A model generated the notes under the pieces. That model did not search any database and was not told the DNA's origin. It saw nothing but the letters and a program-made list of their open reading frames with translations. Shown here piece after piece: positions 16,214 to 26,023 of a stretch of DNA of 64,000 bases (position 1 is the stretch's first letter; each line of letters opens with the position of its first letter). The DNA is from CALEMW01 sp964343835 (GTDB taxonomy: Bacteria; Krumholzibacteriota; Krumholzibacteriia; LZORAL124-64-63), in the NCBI GenBank assembly GCA_964343835.1, contig CAYFKR010000015.1, positions 1 through 64,000 of the forward strand, in the 5' to 3' direction. The translations under genes were made by a program, and so were the position numbers.

Positions 16214-16268
16214 GCCCCCTTGAACAAGGTCCCTGCATCGCAGGATACCCAGGAAAGGAGTGATGACG

Positions 16269-16556
16269 ATGGCTATCAGCATCAAGCCCCTGGCCGATCG
16301 CGTCATCGTGGAGCCCATGGAGGCCGAGACGATGAAGGGCGGCATCATCATCCCCGATACCGCCAAGGAGAAGCCCCAGCAGGCGAAGGTCGTCGCCGTG
16401 GGCCCCGGCCGTACCGCCGAGGACGGCTCCCGGATCGCTCCCGAGGTCAAGAAGGGCGACGTCGTCCTCTACGGCAAGTACTCGGGCACCGAAGTGAGCG
16501 TCGAGGGTGACGACTACCTGATCCTCCGCGAGGGCGACATCCTCGCGATCCTGTAG
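16269..16556 (+). CDS. groES: Co-chaperonin GroES
   Basis: 95 residues, the standard length, when started at the ATG at 16269. AAGGAG ends 8 nt upstream of it, which favours it over the GTG/ATG at 16260/16263. The heptameric lid of the GroEL folding cage. Family signatures: IKPLADRVIVEP at the N-terminus, the mobile loop with GGIIIPDTAKEKPQQ and the C-terminal DDYLILREGDILAIL. First gene of groES-groEL, under a promoter with a CIRCE-like operator. Confidence 0.97.
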   Translation: MAISIKPLADRVIVEPMEAETMKGGIIIPDTAKEKPQQAKVVAVGPGRTAEDGSRIAPEVKKGDVVLYGKYSGTEVSVEGDDYLILREGDILAIL

Positions 16557-16587
16557 GACCCAGCTTCTTTCCAAGGAGACGAATACA

Positions 16588-18234
<1,647 letters not shown>

Positions 18235-18250
18235 TGCTCCGCTGGAGACG

Positions 18251-18348
18251 GGGGCCGTGCTCGGCCCCTTGAAGACGGAAGAACCCCCTGGCCCGACTCC
18301 CCCTGCGGAAGGTCGCGTGCCAGGGGGTTCTTCCGTCTTCAAGGGGCC
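18251..18348 (+). terminator. Composite terminator: 7-bp hairpin overlapping a 30-bp perfect inverted repeat
   Basis: Stem 1: GGGGCCG (18251-18257) and CGGCCCC (18262-18268) followed by TT. Stem 2: a 30-bp arm at 18263-18292 is the exact reverse complement of 18319-18348, with a 26-nt loop. The two stems share bases 18263-18268, so in RNA they exclude each other. Position, 16 bp after the groEL stop, fits a terminator. The perfection and length of stem 2 are unusual. Confidence 0.65.
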
Positions 18349-18422
18349 AGGCGTCGCCCCCGTTTCCAGCTTTGCTGAAAGGGGTGTTGGGCGGGGGCGG
18401 AGGATGGGTTAGCTTGGCAGTT

Positions 18423-19538
18423 ATGCGAGTTCTGCACGTCGGCAAGTATTATCCGCCCGTCAAGGGGGGCATGGAGTCGGTCCTGCGCGATCAGTGCGAG
18501 GGTCTGCTCGATGCCGGGTGCGAAGTGACGGCGCTGGTGGCATCGAGCGACGGGGACGATCATGTCGAGGCCCTGGCCGGGGGGCGCGGGCGACTGGTTC
18601 GCTGCGCGGCGCCGGCGGTGGTCGCGTCGCAGCCCGTGACGCCGGGACTCCTGCGCCGCGTCAGGCTCGAGTTCGCGCAGCGCCGGCCCGACGTCGTGAT
18701 GCTTCACCTGCCCAATCCGTTGGGAGCGGCCTGTCTGCTGGCGGCCCTTGCCAGCATGGATGATCCGCCCGTGGTCACGGCCTGGCACCACGCCGACGTG
18801 GCGCGGCAGCGCATCGCGGGGCCTCTGCTGCGGCCCGTCACCGCCGCGATCCATCGGCGGTGCGCGGGCATCGCCGTCTCGTCGGACGCGCTGCGGGACG
18901 GCTCCCGGGAGCTCGCTCCGGTGCGCGACCGTGTCCGTGTGATCCCCTTCGGCATCGACCCCGACCGCTGGCCCGCAGCCGCACCCGCCGACCACGACGA
19001 CTTCCTGTTCATCGGCCGCCTCGTCTACTACAAGGGGCTGGACCTGCTGCTGGACGCCCTGGTCGCGGAGCCCCGGGCCCGGGTGCGCATCGTGGGCGAC
19101 GGCCCCCTGCGCGAGGGCCTGGAGGCGAGGGCCCGCAGCCTCGGCCTGGAGGACAGGGTCCGGTTCACGGGCGAACTGGACGACGCGTCGGTCCGCGACC
19201 TCGCCACCCGCTCCCGTGCCCTCCTGCTGCCCAGCGACCATGGCAGCGAGACCTTCGGCGTGGTGCAGCTCGAGGCCATGGCCGCGGGGCTTCCGGTGGT
19301 GTCGTCCCGCCTCGCCACCGGCGTATCCGGTGTGAACGTCCACGAGGAGACGGGGCTGCAGGTGTCGCCCGGTGATGCTGCGGACCTGGCCGCCGCCCTG
19401 AGCCGCCTGCTGGACGATCCCGCAGCCGCCGCCGCCTGGGGGCACGCGGGACGCATCCGCGTCCGCAACCGCTATCACCGCTCGACCATGACGTCGTCCC
19501 TCCTCGACTGGTTCGGGGAGCTGGGCGCCCGATCCTGA
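18423..19538 (+). CDS. Family 4 (GT-B) glycosyltransferase
   Basis: 371 residues from the ATG at 18423. The N-terminal half has the acceptor-domain start RVLHVGKYYPPVKGGMES typical of GT4. The C-terminal half has the donor-nucleotide fold with VRIVGDGPLREGLEARA, VRFTGELDD, and the E-x7-E region SETFGVVQLEAMAAGLPVV. Likely transfers a sugar from a nucleotide donor in lipopolysaccharide, exopolysaccharide or glycolipid synthesis; the substrate cannot be read. No Shine-Dalgarno lies in the usual window before ATG, and a weak -10-like TTAGCT ends 8 nt upstream, so the message may be leaderless. The only polysaccharide gene here; the downstream genes belong to a different pathway. Confidence 0.85.
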   Translation: MRVLHVGKYYPPVKGGMESVLRDQCEGLLDAGCEVTALVASSDGDDHVEALAGGRGRLVRCAAPAVVASQPVTPGLLRRVRLEFAQRRPDVVMLHLPNPLGAACLLAALASMDDPPVVTAWHHADVARQRIAGPLLRPVTAAIHRRCAGIAVSSDALRDGSRELAPVRDRVRVIPFGIDPDRWPAAAPADHDDFLFIGRLVYYKGLDLLLDALVAEPRARVRIVGDGPLREGLEARARSLGLEDRVRFTGELDDASVRDLATRSRALLLPSDHGSETFGVVQLEAMAAGLPVVSSRLATGVSGVNVHEETGLQVSPGDAADLAAALSRLLDDPAAAAAWGHAGRIRVRNRYHRSTMTSSLLDWFGELGARS

Positions 19539-19547
19539 GGAGCCGCC

Positions 19548-20333
19548 GTGTTCGTCTTCCTCGACCGCTGGCACGACATCCTGCCCCGCGACGGAGGCCA
19601 CGTGGTCTCCGTCTTCGGAGGCGGCGGCAAGACCAGCCTGCTGGAGGCGGCCTGCGCCGCCCTCGCCGCCGACGGCGTCCCCGTCGCCGTGACCACCACG
19701 ACCCGCACCGAGGCTCTGGACTGGCCGGACCTCCGGGTCCTCGACCGCAACGAACTCGGGACCGCGCCGGAGGGCCCTCTCTTCATTCGCGATCGCGTCC
19801 TCCCGGCCGACGGCGACGCCCCGGAAAAATGGCTCGGCCCCGAGCCCGCCGACGTGGACGCCCTCGCCGGGCCGCTGCCCGACCACGTGCTGCTGGTGGA
19901 GGCCGACGGCAGCGCCGGCAAACCCCTCACGCTCCATCGCGACGATGAGCCGAGGCTGCCTGCCCGGACCAGCCTCGCGGTCCCCGTCATCGGCTTGTCC
20001 TGCATCGGCCGATCCGTCGCCGAGGTGCTCCATCGCTACGGCGAGCTGCCCCACGACCACATCATTTCCGACCCCGAAGCCCCCTGGGACTGGGACCGCA
20101 CCGAGGCCCTGCTGCGCGCCTACCTCGACCGGATCCCGGCCGGGGTCCCCGTCCTGCCCGCCCTGCTCCAGATGGACGAGTGCGACGATTCCATCGGCCT
20201 GTTCGAATTCGCCGGCCGCGTGATGGAGGACCTCGGCATCCCCGTGGTGCTGATGGGCGACACCTCGGGTCCCGAACCGCGATTGCGCACCGCCTGCCGC
20301 CCCGACCCGGAGGACGGGGATGGCGAGGCCTGA
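19548..20333 (+). CDS. yqeC: YqeC-type selenium-dependent hydroxylase accessory protein
   Basis: 261 residues. P-loop VFGGGGKTSLLEAA near the N-terminus, VAVTTTTRTEA after it, and VLLVEADGSAGKPLTLH, all matching the YqeC family. YqeC-like proteins are annotated as accessory factors of selenium-dependent molybdenum hydroxylases on the basis of genome co-occurrence. The next three genes (MocA-like, XdhC-like, YqeB-like) belong to the same maturation theme. GTG start 10 bp after the glycosyltransferase. The 3' end overlaps the next gene by 14 bases. Confidence 0.75.
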   Translation: MFVFLDRWHDILPRDGGHVVSVFGGGGKTSLLEAACAALAADGVPVAVTTTTRTEALDWPDLRVLDRNELGTAPEGPLFIRDRVLPADGDAPEKWLGPEPADVDALAGPLPDHVLLVEADGSAGKPLTLHRDDEPRLPARTSLAVPVIGLSCIGRSVAEVLHRYGELPHDHIISDPEAPWDWDRTEALLRAYLDRIPAGVPVLPALLQMDECDDSIGLFEFAGRVMEDLGIPVVLMGDTSGPEPRLRTACRPDPEDGDGEA

Positions 20334-20925
20334 GCGCAGGGACGAGGCCCTGATCCTGGCCCGCGGCGACTCGGTTCGCATGGGGAGGCCCAAGGGTCTC
20401 TGCGTCGCCGCCGACGATCCCCGTCCGCTGGTCGTCCGGATCGCCGACGCCCACCTCGAGGCGGGACGCCCCGTGACCGTGGTCACGCAGGAGGACCTGA
20501 AGGCGTCGTATGCGGAGGTCCTCGGTGCGCGCCCCGTCCGCTGGGCGACACCGCCACCGGGGGAGGGCACCGCCCGCTCCGCCCTCGCCGGCCTGTACGA
20601 CGCCGCCGACAGGGCCACCCACCTCTGGCTCCACCCCGTGGACGTTCCCCGGGTCGCGCCGGACACCATGGCGGCGCTCGCCGACGCGTCCCGGGCGCAG
20701 CCCGAAGCGGTGATCGTGCCCGAGCACGAGGGTGCACCCGGCCACCCCGTCGTGGCCCCGACCCGTCCCGCCGGCGACCTCTGGCCCCCCGACGCCCCCG
20801 GCTCCATGCGCGACCTCCTGCGGTCCGGACGCTGGACGCTGCACGTGTTGCCGTGCGACGATCCCGGCACCACCGACGACCTCGACACCCCCGCCGATCT
20901 CGGCGACCCCGGAGCACGACCATGA
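20320..20925 (+). CDS. MocA/MobA-like molybdenum cofactor nucleotidyltransferase
   Basis: 201 residues. The nucleotide-binding loop LARGDSVRMGRPKGL corresponds to LAAGxSxRMGxPK of MobA/MocA enzymes. Further, LHPVDVPRVAPDT is the metal-binding segment and EHEGAPGHPVVA is the GHP motif. Members attach CMP or GMP to molybdopterin. With XdhC next to it, a MocA-type cytidylyltransferase making the cofactor for a xanthine-dehydrogenase-family enzyme is likeliest. It is short for the family and the first loop has Arg-Gly-Asp where Ala-Gly is usual. Coupled to yqeC upstream (14-base overlap) and to xdhC downstream (ATGA). Confidence 0.72.
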   Translation: MARPERRDEALILARGDSVRMGRPKGLCVAADDPRPLVVRIADAHLEAGRPVTVVTQEDLKASYAEVLGARPVRWATPPPGEGTARSALAGLYDAADRATHLWLHPVDVPRVAPDTMAALADASRAQPEAVIVPEHEGAPGHPVVAPTRPAGDLWPPDAPGSMRDLLRSGRWTLHVLPCDDPGTTDDLDTPADLGDPGARP

Positions 20926-21743
20926 CCGACGACCTCTATCCCGTCCTCGCCGACCTGACACGCCGCGGTGAACCCGCCGCCGTGGCCACCGTGATCCGTG
21001 CCGAGCGCTCGGTGCCCCGGCACGTGGGCAGCAAGATGATCGTCCGCGCCGACGGCTCCGTGGTGGGCAGCGTGGGCGGGGGAGGGCTGGAGGCCCGCAC
21101 CGTGGAGACGGCCCTGGAGGTCATCGCCGACGGATCCTGCCGCCGACTCTCCTTCGACCTCACCGGCGACGACGGCGTGTGCGGCGGCGAGGTGGAGGTC
21201 TTCGTGGAACCCGTCTCCCAGCGCTCCCCGCTGGTTGTCGTGGGCATGGGGCACGTGGGGCGGGCCCTGCTGGACACCGCCCGTCACCTGCCGGTGCGTT
21301 TCGTGGCCGTGGACGACCGACCGGAATTCCTGGAGGGGCTCGACGCCGTCGAGACCGTCGGCGCCGCCCCGACCGACCTCGCCGGCCATCTGCGGCCCAC
21401 CGCCCGCACGGCCGTGGTGCTCTGCACCCGCAGCCACGACCTCGACGGCGACGCCCTCGCCTCCCTCTTCGCCGCCGAGCAGTCTGCCGGCGCCCGCTGC
21501 GCCTTCATCGGCCTGGTGGGCAGCCGCACCAAGGCCGCCCACATCCGCCGCCGCTTCGCCGACGATCCCGCCCTGGCCGCCCGCTTCGACGAAGTCGCAG
21601 TCCCGGTGGGCCTGGACATCGGAGCCGAGACGCCCCACGAGATCGCCGTGAGCATCCTGGCCGAGGTCCTGGCCGCCCTGTCGGGGCGCGACCTGTCGTC
21701 CGGTGCCGTCCGCCGCATGAGCGCCCGGGACGGTCGCTCGTGA
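20922..21743 (+). CDS. XdhC/CoxI family molybdenum hydroxylase maturation protein
   Basis: 273 residues from the ATG at 20922, which overlaps the preceding stop as ATGA. The N-terminal XdhC/CoxI domain has TVIRAERSVPRHVGSKMIV and the GSVGGGGLEA loop. The C-terminal Rossmann domain starts LVVVGMGHVGRALLDTA and holds FIGLVGSRTKAAHIRRR and the VGLDIGAETPHEIAVSILAE signature. XdhC proteins bind the molybdenum cofactor, promote its sulfuration and insert it into xanthine-dehydrogenase-type enzymes. No such hydroxylase is encoded in this window. Confidence 0.85.
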   Translation: MTDDLYPVLADLTRRGEPAAVATVIRAERSVPRHVGSKMIVRADGSVVGSVGGGGLEARTVETALEVIADGSCRRLSFDLTGDDGVCGGEVEVFVEPVSQRSPLVVVGMGHVGRALLDTARHLPVRFVAVDDRPEFLEGLDAVETVGAAPTDLAGHLRPTARTAVVLCTRSHDLDGDALASLFAAEQSAGARCAFIGLVGSRTKAAHIRRRFADDPALAARFDEVAVPVGLDIGAETPHEIAVSILAEVLAALSGRDLSSGAVRRMSARDGRS

Positions 21744-22537
21744 GCCTGATCTGGATCCAGGGGGCGGGGGAGCAGGCCAGCGGCGTGGCTTGGACTCTGG
21801 TCCGAACGGGCTATACGGTGGTGGCCGCCGAGATCCCGGCGCCCAGGACGGTGCGCAGGCTCGTCTCCTTCTCCGAAGCCGTCCATGGCGGAACGGTGAC
21901 CGTCGAGGGCGTCGACGGCGTCCTGGCGGACGATGCAGCCGGGGCCGGGCCGGGGTTCGTGACCGTCGTCATCGACTCCGAAGCGAAGGGGATCGCCTCA
22001 TCGGGTGCCGCCGCCGTCGTGGACGCCCGCTTGACGAAGCGGCGTGCTGATCCCTTACCTCATGGAGACCGGCCGCTGATCGGACTGGGGCCGGGATTCA
22101 CGGCGGGCGCCGATGCCGCCCTGGTGATCGAGACGCACCGTCCCGCCGGCCCGGGCCGCGTGATCCACGCGGGCGGGGCGGAACCGGCCACCGGTGTCCC
22201 CGGCGAGGTGGGCGGCGAAACCCTCCGGCGCGTCCTGCGTGCTCCCTGCGCCGGACGCCTCGAACCCCTGGCCGAACTCGGCGACCTGGTCCGGGAGGGA
22301 CAGGTCCTGGCGCGGATCGGGGAGGCGATCCTGACGGCGCCCTTCGACGGCCGACTCCGGGGCCTGATCCATCCCGACGTGGAACTTCTTGCCGGGATGA
22401 AGGTTGGAGACGTGGACCCCCGCGGCCGCGACGTGGATCCGCACCGGATCAGCGACAAGGCCCTGGCCATCGGCAAGGGGGTCGTCGATGCACTGGAGAG
22501 GCTGGGCATCCGGCCCGGCCCCCGAGGCCTCGATTGA
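21740..22537 (+). CDS. yqeB: YqeB/EF2563-type selenium-dependent molybdenum hydroxylase system protein
   Basis: 265 residues from GTG at 21740 (GTGA overlap with xdhC). The N-terminal IWIQGAGEQASGVAW is a dinucleotide-fold-like glycine motif. The C-terminal half has the family features LIGLGPGFTAGADAALVIET, VLRAPCAGRLEPLAELGD and RISDKALAIGKGVVDALE, including a biotinyl-like repeat (GRL..GD.V..GQ.LARIG). The family was defined by co-occurrence with YqeC and SelD-dependent hydroxylases; the biochemical role is unknown. Last gene of the maturation set; a strong promoter for the next gene overlaps its stop. Confidence 0.8.
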   Translation: MSLIWIQGAGEQASGVAWTLVRTGYTVVAAEIPAPRTVRRLVSFSEAVHGGTVTVEGVDGVLADDAAGAGPGFVTVVIDSEAKGIASSGAAAVVDARLTKRRADPLPHGDRPLIGLGPGFTAGADAALVIETHRPAGPGRVIHAGGAEPATGVPGEVGGETLRRVLRAPCAGRLEPLAELGDLVREGQVLARIGEAILTAPFDGRLRGLIHPDVELLAGMKVGDVDPRGRDVDPHRISDKALAIGKGVVDALERLGIRPGPRGLD

Positions 22538-22562
22538 CACTCCGGAGCGCGGTTTCTATGTT
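22534..22562 (+). promoter_or_regulatory. Predicted strong sigma70-like promoter for the TPR protein gene
   Basis: TTGACA (22534-22539), 17-bp spacer, TATGTT (22557-22562). The -35 hexamer overlaps the yqeB stop codon. Confidence 0.65.
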
Positions 22563-22629
22563 AGGGCGTCGCGCCAAGGAACCCGAAAACCCCAAGTCCG
22601 CCCTGCTCGACGGACAACGGGAGGTCAGT

Positions 22630-23796
22630 ATGATGAAGAAGCCCACGAACATCCGACGCACGCTGTCGATCCTCGCCGCCGCCGCGGTCCTGCTGACCGC
22701 CGCCGCCGCGCTGCCCTGCCCTCCCGACCAGGAGAAGCAGGCCGATCACGCCTACGCCGTGGCCGCGGGCTTCCTCCAGGCGCGCAACTGGCAGGAGGCC
22801 ATCCCCTCTCTGCAGTCGGCTCTGGCCATCTGCCCCGAGCACGTCAACTCCCTGCGCTGGCTGGGCAAGTCCTACATGGCCACCAAGCAGTACGACAAGG
22901 CCCTCGAGCAATTCGACCTGCTGGTGGACGCCCAGGGTTCCAAGGCGTCGGCCAACGACTACATGGACCAGGGCAAGGCGCATGCCAAGCTGAAGCAGTA
23001 CAAGGCCGCCCGCATCTCCTACATCAAGGCCTCGCGCATCGACGGCGAGAACTGCAGCATCCTGTTCAACCTGGGCGTGATGCACTACGCGACCAAGAAC
23101 TACTCCGACGCCGTGGACGTCTTCGAGCAGGTGGCCGACGGTTGTCCCGAGCTGGAATCCAAGGTGATGGAGCAGCTGGCCAAGGCCTGCGACAAGGCTG
23201 CCGTCCGCGCCGAGCAGAAGGGCGACGCCACGTCGGCCAAGCTCTACAAGGACAAGTTCGCCGACTACAGCCGCAACGCCGGCGGCAGCATCGGCTACAA
23301 ACTCATCGTCCAGAAGATGCGGGCCAAGGACTGGACCGGCGCCGTCCAGGAGTGCGAGACCTTCCTGGCCGCCAATCCCGAGAGCACCAAGAAGAGCAAC
23401 GTGCTGCTGAACCTCGCCCGCAGCCAGGTCCAGCTGGGCCGGGTGAGCGCCGCCGCCGAGGCCTACGAGCAGTACCTGGAGATCCGCCCCTCCGACGGCA
23501 AGGTCGCCGACGAGTACATCGAGATGCTGTCCAAGAACGAGATGTGCGAGCGCGCTCTGGCCGTCGCCGCCGACGCCATGGCCCGCGTGACCGAGACCGA
23601 GGACCGCGTCTACGTGACCTACGGCTGGGGCAAGGCCCTCGAGTGCGCCGGTCGCTATGAAGAGGCCAAGGAGAAGTTCCAGTACTGCGTCGCCAACGGC
23701 GAGGGCGACATCAAGGACTGGGCCCGCACCGAGGTCGGCCGCCAGGAGCAGCTGGAGCAGCGCCGGCAGATGCAGCGCCAGAACGCCGGCCGCTAG
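22630..23796 (+). CDS. Exported tetratricopeptide-repeat protein
   Basis: 388 residues. Two ATGs (22630, 22633) follow GGGAGG (22619-22624) at 5 and 8 nt; either may be used. A signal peptide (LSILAAAAVLLTAAAALP, cleavage near CPP) is followed by tandem TPR-like helices over most of the protein: ALAICPEHVNSLRWLGKSY, YDKALEQFDLLVDAQ, YKAARISYIKASRIDG, YSDAVDVFEQVADGCPE and further units after residue 235. The tail is polar and Gln/Arg-rich (QEQLEQRRQMQRQ). The Cys in LPCPP is not in a standard lipobox. Probably a periplasmic or envelope scaffold; partner unknown. It has its own strong promoter and terminator, so it is a single-gene unit. Confidence 0.8.
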   Translation: MMKKPTNIRRTLSILAAAAVLLTAAAALPCPPDQEKQADHAYAVAAGFLQARNWQEAIPSLQSALAICPEHVNSLRWLGKSYMATKQYDKALEQFDLLVDAQGSKASANDYMDQGKAHAKLKQYKAARISYIKASRIDGENCSILFNLGVMHYATKNYSDAVDVFEQVADGCPELESKVMEQLAKACDKAAVRAEQKGDATSAKLYKDKFADYSRNAGGSIGYKLIVQKMRAKDWTGAVQECETFLAANPESTKKSNVLLNLARSQVQLGRVSAAAEAYEQYLEIRPSDGKVADEYIEMLSKNEMCERALAVAADAMARVTETEDRVYVTYGWGKALECAGRYEEAKEKFQYCVANGEGDIKDWARTEVGRQEQLEQRRQMQRQNAGR

Positions 23797-23832
23797 GCCG
23801 CATCTGGACGGACCCGCCACGACGAACGACAC

Positions 23833-23872
23833 CGCCCCGCGCAGCCGAAAGGCCCGCGGGGCGTTCCCTGTC
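23833..23872 (+). terminator. Intrinsic terminator after the TPR gene
   Basis: Perfect 9-bp stem CGCCCCGCG (23833-23841) and CGCGGGGCG (23855-23863), 13-nt loop, then TTCCCTGTCC. Confidence 0.6.
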
Positions 23873-23896
23873 CGGACCGCCGACACGGAGACGACC

Positions 23897-25048
23897 ATGG
23901 CCCGACTCGACAAGCTCCCCCCGTACCTGTTCACCGCCATCGACGAGGCCAAGAAGGCCGCCCTGGCCGCCGGCCGCGACGTGGTGGACCTGGGCATCGG
24001 CGACCCCGACCGCCCCACGCCCGAGTTCCTGGTGGAGACCATGGCCCGGGCCATCCGCGAGCCGTCCCACCACCGCTATCCCAGCAACCAGGGCTCGCCC
24101 GGCTTCCGCCGCGCCTGCGCCGACTGGCTGCGTCGTCGCCACGGCGTGGACGTGGACCCCGACACCCAGATCCTGGCCCTGATCGGCACCAAGGAGGGCA
24201 TCGCCCACCTGCCCCTGGCCCTGCTGGAGGAGGGGGACAAGGTGCTCGGCCCTGACATCGGCTACCCGGTGTACGCCTCATCGGCCCTGCTGGCCGGTGG
24301 CGTACCGACCACCTACGCCCTGGCGGCCGAGCGGTCCTTCCTCCCGGACCCGACCGAGATTTCCGACAAGACCAGTGACCGCACGCGCCTGGTCATCCTG
24401 AACTCGCCCCACAACCCCACGGGCTCGGTGATGGACGCCGACGACTACCGCGCCGTCCTGGACGCCGTCCGCGGCCGCGACTGCGTGGTGTCCAACGACG
24501 CCGCCTACCTGGAGATCCCGGTGGGTGACCACCGTCCGGCGAGTCTCCTGGCGGCGTGTGATCCGTCGACCGACCGCGTCATCGAGTTCCACAGCCTGAG
24601 CAAGACCTTCAACATGACCGGCTGGCGCATCGGTTTCGCCGCCGGCCATCCCGACGTGATCCGCGCCCTGGACCGCGTGAAGCAGAACATCGACAGCGGC
24701 GCCTTCACCGCCGTGCAGGACGTGGCCGTGGCGGCCCTGGGCGAGCGTTTCGAGGAACTGACGGCCGAGGTCATGGGGGTGTATGCTCCGCGGCGTGTCG
24801 CCGTGGAGGAGGCGCTGCGAAGCGCCGGCATCGAGGTCTTCCCCTCCCGCGCCTCCTTCTACGTGTGGGCCCGGGTGCCCGACGGCGTCTCCTCGGTGGA
24901 GTTCTGCGCGAAGGTCCTGGAGGAGCACGCCGTGGTCGTGACCCCGGGCGTCGGGTTCGGCCCCGGCGGCGAGGGCTGGTTCCGCGTGTCATTGACCGCC
25001 GCCGACGAGCGGGTGGCCGAGGGCGCGCGTCGACTGGGGAGCCTGTGA
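23897..25048 (+). CDS. dapL: LL-diaminopimelate aminotransferase
   Basis: PLP enzyme converting tetrahydrodipicolinate directly to LL-2,6-diaminopimelate, the short lysine/peptidoglycan route. 383 residues. The N-terminus RLDKLPPYLFTAIDEAKKAA and DLGIGDPDRPTPEF closely fit the DapL type. HRYPSNQGSPGFRRA, ALIGTKEGIAHLPLA, NSPHNPTGS, SNDAAYLEI and the PLP-lysine segment SLSKTFNMTGWRIGF are all intact. ATG at 23897 with GGAG six bases upstream. TGATG overlap with folB. A general class I aminotransferase role cannot be wholly excluded from sequence alone. Confidence 0.85.
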   Translation: MARLDKLPPYLFTAIDEAKKAALAAGRDVVDLGIGDPDRPTPEFLVETMARAIREPSHHRYPSNQGSPGFRRACADWLRRRHGVDVDPDTQILALIGTKEGIAHLPLALLEEGDKVLGPDIGYPVYASSALLAGGVPTTYALAAERSFLPDPTEISDKTSDRTRLVILNSPHNPTGSVMDADDYRAVLDAVRGRDCVVSNDAAYLEIPVGDHRPASLLAACDPSTDRVIEFHSLSKTFNMTGWRIGFAAGHPDVIRALDRVKQNIDSGAFTAVQDVAVAALGERFEELTAEVMGVYAPRRVAVEEALRSAGIEVFPSRASFYVWARVPDGVSSVEFCAKVLEEHAVVVTPGVGFGPGGEGWFRVSLTAADERVAEGARRLGSL

Positions 25049-25455
25049 TGGAAGACTGCATCCGCCTGACCGGCATCGACGTGTACGCGTTCCACGGGGC
25101 GCTCCCCGCCGAGCGCGAGCTGGGCCAGCGCTTCGTCATCGACGTCGACCTTTGGCACGACCTGCGCCTGGCCGCCGCATCGGACAGCATGACCGACGCC
25201 CTGGACTACACCGACGTCCACACCCGCATCGTGGAGTTGGCGGCCCATCAGTCGTTCCATCTGATCGAGGCCCTGGCCGACCGCATCGCCCGCATGCTGC
25301 TGGCCAGCTTCCCCGTCTCGGCGGTGGTAGTGACGGTCCACAAGCCCAACCCGCCCATCCGCAACTTCATGGGCTCGGTGTCGGTGACGGTGGACCGCCG
25401 CCGCGACGACCTGACGCCCGAGCCCGAACCCGGCGCCGGGGACACGGTCCAGTGA
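25048..25455 (+). CDS. folB: Dihydroneopterin aldolase
   Basis: Cleaves 7,8-dihydroneopterin to 6-hydroxymethyl-dihydropterin and glycolaldehyde in folate synthesis. 135 residues. IRLTGIDVYAFHGALPAERELGQ is split here over its usual beginning (IRLTGIDVYAFHG, with the catalytic-site Glu following). ALDYTDVHTRI and the active-site Lys in VTVHKPNPPI are present. The C-terminal tail is proline/glutamate-rich. Coupled to dapL (TGATG) and to folK (GTGA). Confidence 0.93.
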   Translation: MEDCIRLTGIDVYAFHGALPAERELGQRFVIDVDLWHDLRLAAASDSMTDALDYTDVHTRIVELAAHQSFHLIEALADRIARMLLASFPVSAVVVTVHKPNPPIRNFMGSVSVTVDRRRDDLTPEPEPGAGDTVQ

Positions 25456-25994
25456 CCGACCGGCCCGCACGTGAGGTCCTGCTGGGCCTGGGCGGGAACA
25501 TGGGCGACCGCCTCGCGGAGCTGCAGGCCGGCCTGGACGAGCTCGCCGGACGCGACGGCATCGAGCCGGTGGGCGTGAGCCGGCTCTGGGAAACGGACTA
25601 CGTGGGGCCCGGTCGCCAGGACCCCTACCTGAACGCCTGCATCGCCCTGCGCACGGGGCTATCCCTGCGCGGGCTGCTGGATGTCCTCCAGGACGTGGAG
25701 AGGACCCGGGGGCGGGAGCGGGACGGCCACATGATGCCCCGGCCCATCGACCTGGACATCCTCCTGGACGGCGACGCCGTGGTAGACGAGCCCGGCCTGC
25801 GGGTGCCGCACCCCCGATTCGCCGAGCGGGCCTTCGTGCTGGTGCCCCTCAGCGAACTGGCGCCGGAACAGCGGGACCCCGATTCCGGCGAGACAGTCCG
25901 GGCCCTTTGTGAGAAGATGCGCGGCGCGGACGGACCGGAGGTCCGCCCGTACCGGAACGGCGTCCTGCGGTTCGGAGCCGCGGACGACCGTTGA
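25452..25994 (+). CDS. folK: 2-amino-4-hydroxy-6-hydroxymethyldihydropteridine pyrophosphokinase
   Basis: Transfers pyrophosphate from ATP to the folB product. 180 residues. LLGLGGNMGDRLAELQAG at the N-terminus, VSRLWETDYVG, YLNACIAL, the RTRGRERDGHMMPRPIDLDI block with the Mg-binding DLD, and the PHPRFAERAFVLVPLSEL signature. GTG start overlapping the folB stop. Confidence 0.95.
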   Translation: MTDRPAREVLLGLGGNMGDRLAELQAGLDELAGRDGIEPVGVSRLWETDYVGPGRQDPYLNACIALRTGLSLRGLLDVLQDVERTRGRERDGHMMPRPIDLDILLDGDAVVDEPGLRVPHPRFAERAFVLVPLSELAPEQRDPDSGETVRALCEKMRGADGPEVRPYRNGVLRFGAADDR

Positions 25995-26023
25995 CTGGGG
26001 ACGCACGCGAGAAAGGACGCACC

